Shown one piece after another: positions 17,348 through 24,744 of a stretch of DNA of 64,000 bases. Within the stretch, counting starts at the first letter, position 1; each line of letters starts with the position of its first letter. The DNA is from Azospirillum sp. TSO35-2. Lineage in GTDB: Bacteria; Pseudomonadota; Alphaproteobacteria; Azospirillales; Azospirillaceae. Made by a program: the position numbers and the translations under genes. The stretch spans positions 451,932 through 515,931 of the forward strand of contig NZ_LGRA01000018.1 of the NCBI RefSeq assembly GCF_003116095.1. Reading direction: 5' to 3'. The notes under the pieces were generated by a model. It did not search any database. It worked only from the letters and a program-made list of their open reading frames with translations, and was not told the origin of the DNA.

Positions 17348-17764
17348 CTAAATATGCATGACGCCGAAGCCAACCCGCTCGTGGTTCGTTTCCGGGTGGA
17401 AGGCGGACTCGCCGTAAGCCGCGACAACAAGCCAGCGGCCATCCGTCGCGATGGCAACCTTGACCTTCAGGCTCGATTCAGCGGCAACATCCGAACTCAA
17501 GCCCTTGAGGCACTCGAGGCCGGCGTGGATTACGGCATGGATTTCGTTGTGGGTGTGGTGAATCAGATTTGTCTGCAGTGCGCATCCGACGATTGATTTG
17601 ACAAATGTCCGAGTAACGTCAGACCGCGTACCAGAGACCATCGTAAATCCGAGCTTTATTTTCGTGTTTTTGGAAATATGCTCCTTAAAGATATCTTCCT
17701 CTTCTCGAGAGCTGATCGCTGCAAGAATAGCAACCTTGCCTAGGCGGTCTGGATAAATATCCAT
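17348..17764 (-). CDS. HutP-family RNA-binding (antiterminator-like) protein
   Basis: The 138-aa protein matches the length and layout of Bacillus HutP, an RNA-binding antiterminator that needs a divalent metal and histidine. The central segment NEIHAVIHAGLECLKGL corresponds to HutP ESHALYHATMEALHGV, and the C-terminal ERVGFGVMHI to HutP HETFGVGINHI. His76, His80 and His137 line up with the HutP metal-ligand histidines 73, 77 and 138. The ATG at 17764 has a good ribosome site, AAGGGAG (17773-17779). Codon use is less GC-rich than in the neighbours, which suggests transfer. It is convergent with bioY. Its RNA target is not visible. Confidence 0.8.
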   Translation of the reverse strand: MDIYPDRLGKVAILAAISSREEEDIFKEHISKNTKIKLGFTMVSGTRSDVTRTFVKSIVGCALQTNLIHHTHNEIHAVIHAGLECLKGLSSDVAAESSLKVKVAIATDGRWLVVAAYGESAFHPETNHERVGFGVMHI

Positions 17765-17796
17765 TCAGAAAGCTCCCTTAGAAGATGCGATAGAAC

Positions 17797-17813
17797 AAGG
17801 TTTCTAGAACCTT
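17797..17813. promoter_or_regulatory. Palindrome upstream of the HutP-like gene
   Basis: The sequence AAGGTTTCTAGAACCTT is a 17-base palindrome-like element (arms AAGGTT and AACCTT) 33 bases upstream of the HutP-like start, in the 5' leader or promoter on the minus strand. It could be an operator or an RNA hairpin used for autoregulation. No partner site was found nearby. Confidence 0.4.
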
Positions 17814-18512
17814 AGTGCATAACAAAAGGTAAGAGGGAGGTCTATTAAAAAGTCATCGGTCATCAAATCCCTCCTTCCCATGATATCCAGTGAAGGGGAA
17901 AATTTCCCGTAGCAGGATAGAGTTGCAAGAACCAGCCTGTTGATTGGAATGTGGGGTCTGAGTTCCACAGAAGAGACGCGAATTGTCGAGACGCAACCTC
18001 CTGTAGGTAGCGCTTCGCACCGGACCATGTGTCAACAAGGTCTGATCATGTGTATATGGTGCGCGCCCCAGAAAGTCCGTTTGACGACCACTTCGGTGGC
18101 AGACTCGTCGGAACAGCGGGCTTGCCATGGCGAGCGGCATCATGGCGCCGGAAACGTCGATCCGCGCTTTTAAATCCGGAATTTGGTCGGAGCGCCGACC
18201 GCCTTGCAGCGGTCGCGACGGGCGTCGGGTGCGCGGGCAGGACGATTGCCGCGGTTGCCGATCAGGCGTGCGGCTTGCGGGACGGCACGAAACCGCTTTT
18301 ATTGATCGTGCGGCACGCCGCCTTGCGACCATGTCGGCGGGGGTGTGTCGGCAACGCCGTTCAGCCTGGGTTCAGGTACCCGGCCCTATTGGTCGACCAC
18401 GATTCAGACGCTGCCATCGGTCCATGCTCATTCTTCCACACTCGGCGATACCGCCACGATCCTGCCGGCGCCCCGCCGACCGTGCCACCCTCCTGATCCC
18501 CGGGCCGTAACC
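17814..18512. other. Intergenic region without a supported gene
   Basis: About 700 bases of mixed composition. The left part (17814-18010) is clearly less GC-rich than the rest of the window. The right part has short open frames on both strands with no recognisable motif and no ribosome site. It must hold the promoters of the HutP-like gene (leftward) and of the metal exporter (rightward), but no promoter can be named with confidence. Confidence 0.45.
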
Positions 18513-19889
18513 ATGTCCAACCAAAAGCAGGCCGTCGCCCTGACCTCGATGGTCGCCAGCGCCGGTATGACCGTCGGCAAGCTTGCCGTCGGGCTCGCCA
18601 CCGGAAGCCTCGGCGTCCTTTCGGAGGGCGTTCACAGCCTTCTCGACTTCGTCGCCACCGCGATGACCTATGCGGCCGTCCGGGTGAGCGACACACCTCC
18701 GGATGAGACCCACCCCTACGGCCATGGCAAGGTGGAGAGCATCGCCGCGCTGGCCGAGACGGCGCTGCTTTTCCTGACCAGCGCCTGGATCGTGTTCGAG
18801 GCCGTCCAGCGGCTGCTGAGCCCGCAGGTGGAGGTGGAGGCGACCTGGTGGTCGGTCGGCGTGATCGTCGCGTCCATCGTCATCGACGTCTTCCGGGCGC
18901 GGGCGCTGTCGCGGGTGGCCAAGGAGACCAACAGCCAAGCGCTGGAGGCCGACGCGCTGCACTTCTCGTCGGACATCCTCAGCTCTTCGGTCGTCCTGGT
19001 CGGGCTCGGGCTGGTCTGGCTCGGCTATCCGAAGGGCGATCCGATCGCCGCGATCGGCGTCGCCTTGTTCGTCTGCCTCGCCGGTTACCGTCTGGGGCGG
19101 CGCACCATCGACACCCTGATCGACGCGGCCCCCGTCGGCGCCGCCGAACGGGTGCAGGACATGGTTGCCGCCGTCCCCGGCGTGGCCGGGGTGTCCGGCG
19201 TGCGCGTCCGTCCGGGCGGCAGCACGCTGTTCATCGACCTCGACATCCTGGTCAGCCGTCTGCTGCCGCCGGGGCGGGTGGCGGAGGTGCAGGACAGCGT
19301 GGTCCGCACCATCCGCGCCGCCATGCCGGAAGCGGAACCGCGGGTGCGGACCCAGCCGTTCGCCCTCGACGACGAGACCGTCGCCGAGCGGGTGGTCGCC
19401 ATCGCCGGCCATCTCGGCCGCGCCGTCCATCACGTCACGGTGCAGCGGGTCGGCGAGGCATGGTCGGTCGCCTACGACTTCGAAACCGACGGGACCCTGC
19501 CGCTGGCCAAGGCGCACGCCCTGTCCTGCGAGCTGGAGGCGGCGATCCGCGCCGAGTTGGGCGACGCCGTCGAGGTGGAGACCCACATCGAGCCGCGCGG
19601 CGACCACCCCGTGCACAGCCGCGATGCCGCGCCCGCGACCCTGGCGGCGATCCGTGCCCAACTGGTCGAGGCGGTGGCGGCCTCGCCCGGCCTGCACGAC
19701 GTCCATGCCTTGAGGGTCCGCGAGGCGGACGGGCGGCTTTATGTCGTCTTCCACTGCCACGCCGACGCGGCGATGCCGGTGGAGGACGCGCACGAGGCGA
19801 TCGATCGGGTGGAACGGCGGGTCCGTTCGTCCTGGCCGGCGATCCAGCGCATCGTCGGCCACGCCGAACCCGCCCACGCGGAGGCATGA
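18513..19889 (+). CDS. Cation diffusion facilitator (CDF) metal exporter with long C-terminal domain
   Basis: Exports a divalent metal (Zn, Fe, Co or Mn type) in exchange for protons. The 458-aa protein begins MSNQKQAVALTSMVASAG. Metal-site motifs are HSLLD in helix 2 and HFSSD in helix 5 (His-x3-Asp in both), and HPYGHGKVES lies in the loop after helix 2. The cytoplasmic part after residue 205 is much longer than in a ~300-aa CDF: a standard ferredoxin-like dimerisation domain (GVRVRPGGSTLFIDLDI) is followed by two more similar units (HHVTVQRVGEAWSVAYDFE and HDVHALRVREADGRLYVVFH). Start chosen at 18513; the frame is open further upstream. Confidence 0.88.
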   Translation: MSNQKQAVALTSMVASAGMTVGKLAVGLATGSLGVLSEGVHSLLDFVATAMTYAAVRVSDTPPDETHPYGHGKVESIAALAETALLFLTSAWIVFEAVQRLLSPQVEVEATWWSVGVIVASIVIDVFRARALSRVAKETNSQALEADALHFSSDILSSSVVLVGLGLVWLGYPKGDPIAAIGVALFVCLAGYRLGRRTIDTLIDAAPVGAAERVQDMVAAVPGVAGVSGVRVRPGGSTLFIDLDILVSRLLPPGRVAEVQDSVVRTIRAAMPEAEPRVRTQPFALDDETVAERVVAIAGHLGRAVHHVTVQRVGEAWSVAYDFETDGTLPLAKAHALSCELEAAIRAELGDAVEVETHIEPRGDHPVHSRDAAPATLAAIRAQLVEAVAASPGLHDVHALRVREADGRLYVVFHCHADAAMPVEDAHEAIDRVERRVRSSWPAIQRIVGHAEPAHAEA

Positions 19890-19903
19890 GCGGAGGCATG
19901 ACG

Positions 19904-19924
19904 GCGGCCAGCCGGCCCGGCCGC
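19904..19924. terminator. Small hairpin between convergent genes
   Basis: Inverted repeat GCGGCC (19904-19909) and GGCCGC (19919-19924) with a 9-base loop lies between the stops of the CDF exporter and the histidine kinase. It could serve as a weak bidirectional terminator. No T-tract is present. Confidence 0.35.
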
Positions 19925-19927
19925 TGT

Positions 19928-21301
19928 TCACCCCGGAAATGACGCCCCGGCCGAGGGAAGGCGCACCGTCGCGCGGAGACCACCCAGCGGGGATTCGGCG
20001 AGGTGGATGCCGCCGCCGTACAGCCGGGCCACATCCCGGACGACCGCCAGGCCAAGGCCGGTTCCGGGGGTGCTTTCGTCGAGGCGGACGCCGGGCTCCA
20101 GCGCCGCGTCGCGACAATGGTCGGGGAGGCCGGGGCCGTCGTCGTCGATGATGATGCTCAACATGCCGTCGGCGTCGATCCGGGTCGTGATGTCGACGCG
20201 CCGGCGCGCCCATTTGCAGGCGTTGTCCACCAGATTGCCGAGCATCTCGTCCAAATCCTCGCGCTCGCCGGCGAACACATGCTCCGGCGCGGCGTCGACG
20301 CGGATATCCAGCATGGCCGGGGAATGCAGCTTGCGCATGACGCGGGCCAGCGCCGAAACGCAGTCGAGCACCGGCGTGCTGATGCCGGGCACGCCGCGCG
20401 CGGCCGCCGCCCGTGCGCGGGCCATATGGTGATCCACATGCCGGCGCATGATGTCGATCTGGCGGACGATCGTCGCACCGACGTCGCGCGCGTTGCGTTC
20501 GTCCAGCGCGCCGGCCTCGTTCGCCAGCACGGCCAGATTCGTCTTGAGCGCGTGGGCCAGGTTGCCGGCCTGCAGCCGCCCGCGGCCGATGATCTCCTCC
20601 GCGTGGGCCAGCAGCGCGTTCAGATCCTCGACCAGCGGCCGGATCTCCGTCGGCATCGCCACATCGAAGCGCTTCTTCCGGCCGGCGCGGACCTCGGTCA
20701 GCTCGCCATGAAGGCGGGACAGCGGCTTCAATCCGACCTGCACCTGGATCAGCGCCGCGACGATCAGCGCCGCGGCCAGCACGGCGAGCGACAGGGTCAG
20801 GGTGGCGTTGAAGGCGCGGGTGACGCGGACGAGATCGGCCTGATCCGCGCCCACGGCGATGCGCACCGGCTCCGCGCGGTCGGGGAGCAGGACGAAACGT
20901 TCCAGGACGATCAGCGTCTGGTTCGCCGGCCCCATCGCGCCGTGTCGGTGGATCGAGCCGCCCTCCACCGTGTCGTGGGGCAGGTCCAGGGCGGCGTCCC
21001 ACAGCGAACGCGAGCGCAGGGCCGTGCTTCCGCTTTCGCCGACCTGCCAGTACAGGCCCGAGAGCGGCCGGCGGAAGCGTGGATCGCTCAGCGGCTGGCG
21101 CAACACCGGCTTTCCATCGGGATCGAGTTCCAGAACCGCCGCCAACTGTTCGAGGTGGTTGGCCAGCTCGGCCTCGAAGCGCTGGCGCACATGCGTCTGG
21201 AACAGGTCGGCGATGATCCATCCCGCCATCATCAGCGCCAGGACGACCCAGACGGCCGCCCCGGCCAGAAGCCGGAAGCGCAGCGACTGGGCCCACCTCA
21301 T
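19928..21301 (-). CDS. Sensor histidine kinase (PhoQ-like)
   Basis: Membrane sensor of a two-component pair. The 457-aa protein has an N-terminal helix (about 10-32), a periplasmic domain to about 165, a second helix (166-187), a HAMP-like linker, then a dimerisation helix with NLAHALKTNLAVL and His250. ATP-binding boxes follow: N-box EMLGNLVDNACKWA, G1 DDDGPGLP and G2 TPGTGLGLAVV. The usual Thr-Pro after the H-box lysine is Thr-Asn here. Its ATG overlaps the stop of the response regulator (21298-21301). The neighbouring PepSY and cytochrome genes suggest a redox, metal or envelope cue; the signal is unknown. Confidence 0.9.
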   Translation of the reverse strand: MRWAQSLRFRLLAGAAVWVVLALMMAGWIIADLFQTHVRQRFEAELANHLEQLAAVLELDPDGKPVLRQPLSDPRFRRPLSGLYWQVGESGSTALRSRSLWDAALDLPHDTVEGGSIHRHGAMGPANQTLIVLERFVLLPDRAEPVRIAVGADQADLVRVTRAFNATLTLSLAVLAAALIVAALIQVQVGLKPLSRLHGELTEVRAGRKKRFDVAMPTEIRPLVEDLNALLAHAEEIIGRGRLQAGNLAHALKTNLAVLANEAGALDERNARDVGATIVRQIDIMRRHVDHHMARARAAAARGVPGISTPVLDCVSALARVMRKLHSPAMLDIRVDAAPEHVFAGEREDLDEMLGNLVDNACKWARRRVDITTRIDADGMLSIIIDDDGPGLPDHCRDAALEPGVRLDESTPGTGLGLAVVRDVARLYGGGIHLAESPLGGLRATVRLPSAGASFPG

Positions 21302-21957
21302 GGCTCGTCCGCCCGATAGCCGAGCCCGCGCACCGTCTTGATGATGTCGGCGCCCAGCTTGCGGCGCAGGCGGCCGACGAACACCTCGATGGTGTTGGAA
21401 TCCCGGTCGAAGTCCTGGGCGTAGACATGCTCGATCAGCTCGGTGCGGGACACCACCTGCCCCTTGCGGTGCATCAGGTAGGACAGCACCCGGTATTCGA
21501 AAGCGGTCAGTTCGATCGGCTCGCCGTTCACGGTGACCCGTCCCGTGCGGGTGTCGAGCACGACGCCGCCGCAGGCGATCTCGGCGGTGGCGTGGCCCTT
21601 GGCGCGGCGGATCAGTGCGCGCACGCGCGCAAGCAGCTCCTCCATGCTGAAGGGCTTGGCCAGATAGTCGTCGGCACCGGCGTCGATGCCCTGGACCTTC
21701 TCGTTCCAGGCGCCGCGTGCGGTGAGGATCAGCACCGGCGCGGTCATGCCGGTCCGCCGCCAGGACCGCAGCACCGTCAGCCCATCGACCTTCGGCAACC
21801 CCAGATCCAGGATCACGGCGTCGTATGGCTCGGTTTCGCCAAGGAACCGGCCCTCCTCGCCATCGGCCGCGGTGTCGACGGCGTAGCCTTCGCCTTCCAG
21901 GCGCTGGGTCAACTGGCGGGCCAGTTCCAGCGTGTCTTCGATCACGAGCACGCGCAT
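21298..21957 (-). CDS. OmpR/PhoP-family response regulator
   Basis: The 219-aa protein has a receiver domain (MRVLVIEDTLELA; acidic pocket Glu7/Asp8, phospho-acceptor Asp51 in VILDLGLPKVDGL, Lys in LAKPFS) and a winged-helix DNA-binding domain (LTAFEYRVLSYLMHRKGQVVSR, EVFVGRLRRKLG, TVRGLGYR). The start at 21957 follows GGAGGTAAC, which favours it over an ATG six codons upstream. The kinase gene is coupled downstream by ATGA. Paired CTGAAC repeats in 22363-22457 have the 11-base spacing expected for a dimeric regulator of this family and are its likely targets. Confidence 0.93.
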   Translation of the reverse strand: MRVLVIEDTLELARQLTQRLEGEGYAVDTAADGEEGRFLGETEPYDAVILDLGLPKVDGLTVLRSWRRTGMTAPVLILTARGAWNEKVQGIDAGADDYLAKPFSMEELLARVRALIRRAKGHATAEIACGGVVLDTRTGRVTVNGEPIELTAFEYRVLSYLMHRKGQVVSRTELIEHVYAQDFDRDSNTIEVFVGRLRRKLGADIIKTVRGLGYRADEP

Positions 21958-21961
21958 GGCG

Positions 21962-22294
21962 TTACCTCCGTCCACCGTGGTCCCGGTGGCGCCCCTTCGT
22001 CCGCAGGAGTTCCCCGGTGGCCGCGTCGTACTCCAGCCTCATGATGCGGCCGTCGGGGGCGATCATCTTCAGTTCGTAGCGGAAGCCGGCATCCTCATCC
22101 TCAAGCCCGACGTCGAGGACATCGCCGCCGAAGCGCTGCCGGGCGCTTTCGACGATCCGCTCCAGCGGCAGGATGCGCCCCTCACGCAGGGCGTCGCGGG
22201 CGCGGTCATGGTCGTCCTCCCCGGCGCAGGCCGGGGTTCCGGCCCCAAGGAGCAGGACGGCGGCCAGAACGGGCAGTGTGGGACGTATCCTCAT
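21962..22294 (-). CDS. Secreted PepSY-domain protein
   Basis: The 110-aa protein begins with a signal peptide (MRIRPTLPVLAAVLLLGAGTPACAG). A single PepSY domain follows: LERIVESARQRFGGDVLDVGLEDEDAGFRYEL region with MIAPDGRIMRLEYDAATGELL. PepSY proteins are periplasmic and are often encoded beside a PhoPQ-like pair. It is first in the minus-strand run and ends 4 bases before the response regulator ATG, so the three genes form an operon. It may tune the sensor, which is inference from context. Confidence 0.82.
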   Translation of the reverse strand: MRIRPTLPVLAAVLLLGAGTPACAGEDDHDRARDALREGRILPLERIVESARQRFGGDVLDVGLEDEDAGFRYELKMIAPDGRIMRLEYDAATGELLRTKGRHRDHGGRR

Positions 22295-22362
22295 GCTCAA
22301 CCTCACGCCTGGACAGGATCGCGCATCGGCGCGCGGGATTGGACCAGCATATCGTCGCATCC

Positions 22363-22378
22363 CTGAACCGCCGCTGAA
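22363..22378 (+). promoter_or_regulatory. Paired half-site 1 for an OmpR-type regulator (CTGAAC-N5-CTGAA)
   Basis: CTGAACCGCCGCTGAA contains two CTGAA units 11 bases apart, the direct-repeat geometry of OmpR/PhoP-family dimers. It lies 69 bases upstream of the PepSY gene, in the divergent region controlled in common with the cytochrome genes. Confidence 0.5.
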
Positions 22379-22418
22379 TGCCATGTTCCCGCCGGCGGGC
22401 GGCCTCGTGCCGCACCGC

Positions 22419-22435
22419 CTGAACGGCGGATGAAC
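22419..22435 (+). promoter_or_regulatory. Paired half-site 2 (CTGAAC-N5-ATGAAC)
   Basis: CTGAACGGCGGATGAAC again has two TGAAC units 11 bases apart and the same orientation as site 1. It is 86 bases upstream of the plus-strand OB-fold-like gene. Confidence 0.5.
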
Positions 22436-22440
22436 GGGCT

Positions 22441-22457
22441 GTTCAGGCTCGGCTCAG
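22441..22457 (-). promoter_or_regulatory. Paired half-site 3, inverted (CTGAGC-N5-CTGAAC on the minus strand)
   Basis: GTTCAGGCTCGGCTCAG on the plus strand reads CTGAGCCGAGCCTGAAC on the minus strand, so it is a third 11-base-spaced pair in opposite orientation, directly beside site 2. It fits control of the plus-strand promoter. Confidence 0.5.
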
Positions 22458-22521
22458 GTGCGATGGACCAGAGTGCGGTCCATCGGGCGCTTCGGCGCTC
22501 TCCAGCACCAGAGGTCAAGCC

Positions 22522-22932
22522 ATGTTGAAAGTCCTTACCGTTGCCGCTCTCGCCGCCCTGACGATGACCGGCGCCGCCCGGGCGGAGGGGCATCGCCATG
22601 CGGCGGCCTTCCAGCCGACCAGCCCGCAGCCGATCGCGGACGTGCTGAAGGCCGGCGGCGGCACCGTGACCGGCACCGTCGGGAAGGTCGCGGCGAACTG
22701 GTTCGTCCTGGCCGACGGCGGCAATCAGATCGAGGTCGCCAGCCACGGCTTCCTTCCCGAAGGACTCCAGTCCGGCGATCAGGTCACCGTCGTCGGTGGT
22801 GTGCGCCAGGGCGCGCTGCAGGCCGGGCAGATCATCCGCCAGGACGGCACCGCCTTCGGCCGCGACGCCGTCCAGGATCGGGGCGGCCGCCGCCACGGCC
22901 GCGACCACGGCCGCGATCACGACGATGATTGA
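22522..22932 (+). CDS. Small periplasmic OB-fold-like protein with His/Asp-rich tail
   Basis: The 136-aa protein has a signal peptide (MLKVLTVAALAALTMTGAARAEG). A beta-rich core follows, GGGTVTGTVGKVAANWFVLADGG, IEVASHGFLPEGLQSGDQVTVVGGV, which resembles bacterial OB-fold proteins of the periplasm. The tail RGGRRHGRDHGRDHDDD could bind metal. It is the first gene divergent from the PepSY/two-component operon and probably one of its targets. The OB-fold call rests on pattern only; no enzyme function is implied. Confidence 0.7.
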   Translation: MLKVLTVAALAALTMTGAARAEGHRHAAAFQPTSPQPIADVLKAGGGTVTGTVGKVAANWFVLADGGNQIEVASHGFLPEGLQSGDQVTVVGGVRQGALQAGQIIRQDGTAFGRDAVQDRGGRRHGRDHGRDHDDD

Positions 22933-23034
22933 CCGGGTCCGGGAGGCCGGGCCGCGGCCGGAGCAGGGGCCGGGTCCGGCCCGCTCCAGCCCGTGCACCG
23001 GCCGCCGGCCCAACCCTGATCCGAGGTTTCCCCC

Positions 23035-23172
23035 ATGCTGAAGACGATGATCGTCCACACCCTGATTGCGATGCTCGCCATCGGCGCCATGGCCGTCACC
23101 TACCAGGCCAGTGCGGAAGGGACGGCGAGCGTTGCCGGGCTCTGGAGCGCCGGGCGCAGCCACGACGACTGA
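23035..23172 (+). CDS. 45-aa secreted or membrane-anchored peptide
   Basis: A short gene: MLKTMIVHTLIAMLAIGAMA followed by VTYQASAEG, with a hydrophobic N-terminus that looks like a signal sequence or anchor, and a short polar tail ending GRSHDD. A GAGG ribosome site lies about 10 bases upstream. It sits between the OB-fold-like gene and cytochrome b561 on the same strand. No family recognised. It could be a small accessory subunit of the b561/cytochrome c chain. Confidence 0.55.
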   Translation: MLKTMIVHTLIAMLAIGAMAVTYQASAEGTASVAGLWSAGRSHDD

Positions 23173-23224
23173 GCCGTCCAGGCCAGCGCCCCGAGTGCCA
23201 CCGCCATCCGAAATGGAGACCACC

Positions 23225-23761
23225 ATGTCCGCCCGCAAGCCGACCGCCGCCGAGATGACCGCCCTTCTGGCCTTCCACGCCATCGTCTCGGGTGCGTTCA
23301 TCGTCGCGTACCTCACCGGGGACGAGGACACCTACGGCATGCACGTCTTCTCCGGCTATGCCGCGCTCGTCGCCATCGTTCTGCGGCTGGCGGCCGCCGC
23401 GCTGGCCCCGAAGGGCAGCCCGCTCGGCCTTCCCAGGCCATCGGTCAGCGCGGTGTCAGCGTGGTTCGGGCGTCTGCTTGCCGGCGACGCGAAGGCCCGC
23501 ACCGGGCGCAGCCCGCTGGTCGGCTGGATGGCCGCCGCCCTTCTCCTCGGTGTCGGGCTGGCGGCGGGAACCGGCGCCGTCGCCGATTTCGTGGTGAAGG
23601 TCGAGGACCTGCACGAGGCGCTGGGCGAAGCCTCCCTCTACCTCATCCTGGCGCACGTCGCCCTGGTGTTCGTGCTGCACGGTCTGAAGCGGCTTCCGCC
23701 CGACATGGCGGCCCGCTGCACCGCGTGGCTCTCAACCTTTTCCAACCGTGTGATCCCATGA
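23225..23761 (+). CDS. Cytochrome b561-type membrane protein
   Basis: Di-heme b-type membrane electron carrier. The 178-aa protein has four hydrophobic helices. Candidate heme ligands are His18 (LLAFHAIVS), His40 (GMHVFSGYA), and the histidines of DLHEALGEASLYLILAHVALVFVLHG in the last helices. The ATG at 23225 has a GGAG site; an in-frame ATG at 23213 is less well placed. The stop overlaps the start of the SHP cytochrome (23758-23761). SHP and DHC cytochromes are commonly encoded beside a b-type cytochrome, and this is the likely quinol-side partner. Confidence 0.85.
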   Translation: MSARKPTAAEMTALLAFHAIVSGAFIVAYLTGDEDTYGMHVFSGYAALVAIVLRLAAAALAPKGSPLGLPRPSVSAVSAWFGRLLAGDAKARTGRSPLVGWMAAALLLGVGLAAGTGAVADFVVKVEDLHEALGEASLYLILAHVALVFVLHGLKRLPPDMAARCTAWLSTFSNRVIP

Positions 23762-24192
23762 AGAAACCGACCCTTCTCCTTGCCGCCGCCCTGGTGGCAC
23801 TTGGTGCCGGCGTTGCCCTGGCGGCGGCCGGCGACCCCGAACGCGCCCGGATCCTCGACGGCTACGCCGCCCAGACGAAGGCGCAGAGCCCCGACTTCGC
23901 CGGGTTTTCGGCGGCAAGCGGACGCGCCCTCTACATGGGACCGCACGCCGGCGGCAAGGTGGCCGAAACCCCGGGGTGCGCCAGTTGCCACACCGCGAAC
24001 CCCGCCGGCCCCGGCCGCCACTACAAGACCGGGCGCGACATCCTGCCGATGGCGGTCTCCGCCAACCCAAAGCGGTTCACCGACCCGGCCGAAGTCGAGA
24101 AGCGCTTCGAGCGCGACTGCGTCAACGTCCTTGGCCGCGCCTGCACCGCGCGGGAGAAGGGCGACTTCATCACCTTCCTGGCGAACCAATAG
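23758..24192 (+). CDS. SHP-type monoheme cytochrome c (DUF1924)
   Basis: Periplasmic oxygen- or nitric-oxide-binding cytochrome family (sphaeroides heme protein). The 144-aa protein has a signal peptide to about residue 23 and one heme site, CASCH (Cys74, Cys77, His78). The segment SANPKRFTDPAEVEKRFERDC matches the SHP family; Asn103 is the candidate distal Asn ligand, and Cys121/Cys129 could pair as the family disulfide. It is coupled to cytochrome b561 by ATGA. The diheme cytochrome at 24745 is its expected electron donor. Confidence 0.85.
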   Translation: MKKPTLLLAAALVALGAGVALAAAGDPERARILDGYAAQTKAQSPDFAGFSAASGRALYMGPHAGGKVAETPGCASCHTANPAGPGRHYKTGRDILPMAVSANPKRFTDPAEVEKRFERDCVNVLGRACTAREKGDFITFLANQ

Positions 24193-24202
24193 CGAGCAGC
24201 CG

Positions 24203-24733
24203 ATGCCCCCCGATCCCCAACGCGAGCCTCAACGCGATCCGCACTGTCGCGCGCTGCGCGATGCCTACGGCCGCTACGCCACCGGCGTCGCCGTGATCAC
24301 CACCCTGGCGTCGACGGGCGCCCCGGTCGGGCTGACGGTGAATTCCTTCAGTTCGGTATCGCTGGACCCGCCATTGATCCTGTGGAGCCTGATGCGCTCC
24401 GCCGCCAGCCTGCCGGTGTTCCTGGGCGCCGGCCGTTTCGCCGTGAACGTCCTGACGGACGACCAGCGGTCCCTTGCGACCCGCTTCGCCGCGCGCGTCG
24501 AAGACCGGTTCGCCGGGGTCGACTGGGAGGCCGGCCTCGGTGGCGTGCCGCTGTTGCCCGGCTGCCTGGCACGCTTCGAATGCGCCACCCACAGCCACGT
24601 CGACGCGGGCGACCACATCGTCCTTCTCGGTGGCGTGCAGCGTTTCGAACACGGTGACGGCGAACCGCTCCTGTTCTTCGCCAGCCGTTACGCCGCGTTG
24701 CGCGGCGTGCCGGCGGCAGCCACCGCAGCGTGA
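24203..24733 (+). CDS. Flavin reductase family protein (flavin-binding split barrel)
   Basis: The 176-aa protein has the flavin-reductase-like pattern: RYATGVAVITTLASTGAPVGLTVNSFSSVSLDPPLILW region, then NVLTDDQRSLATRF and a C-terminal HIVLLGGVQRFEHGDGEPLLFF. Members reduce FMN or FAD with NAD(P)H for a partner enzyme. It is cytoplasmic with no signal peptide and sits between two periplasmic cytochrome genes, so its link to them is unclear. Start at 24203; the frame is open further upstream. Confidence 0.85.
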   Translation: MPPDPQREPQRDPHCRALRDAYGRYATGVAVITTLASTGAPVGLTVNSFSSVSLDPPLILWSLMRSAASLPVFLGAGRFAVNVLTDDQRSLATRFAARVEDRFAGVDWEAGLGGVPLLPGCLARFECATHSHVDAGDHIVLLGGVQRFEHGDGEPLLFFASRYAALRGVPAAATAA

Positions 24734-24744
24734 GGAGGGACACC

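Noticed and set aside
17804..18332. Short minus-strand frames (74 and 159 codons) upstream of the HutP-like gene
   Set aside because: Mutually overlapping, no motif, and they cover the likely promoter and palindrome of the HutP-like gene.
18372..21428. 1018-codon minus-strand frame across the CDF and kinase genes
   Set aside because: It is another frame of the kinase plus antisense of the exporter, with Arg/Gly/Asp-rich sequence and no motif.
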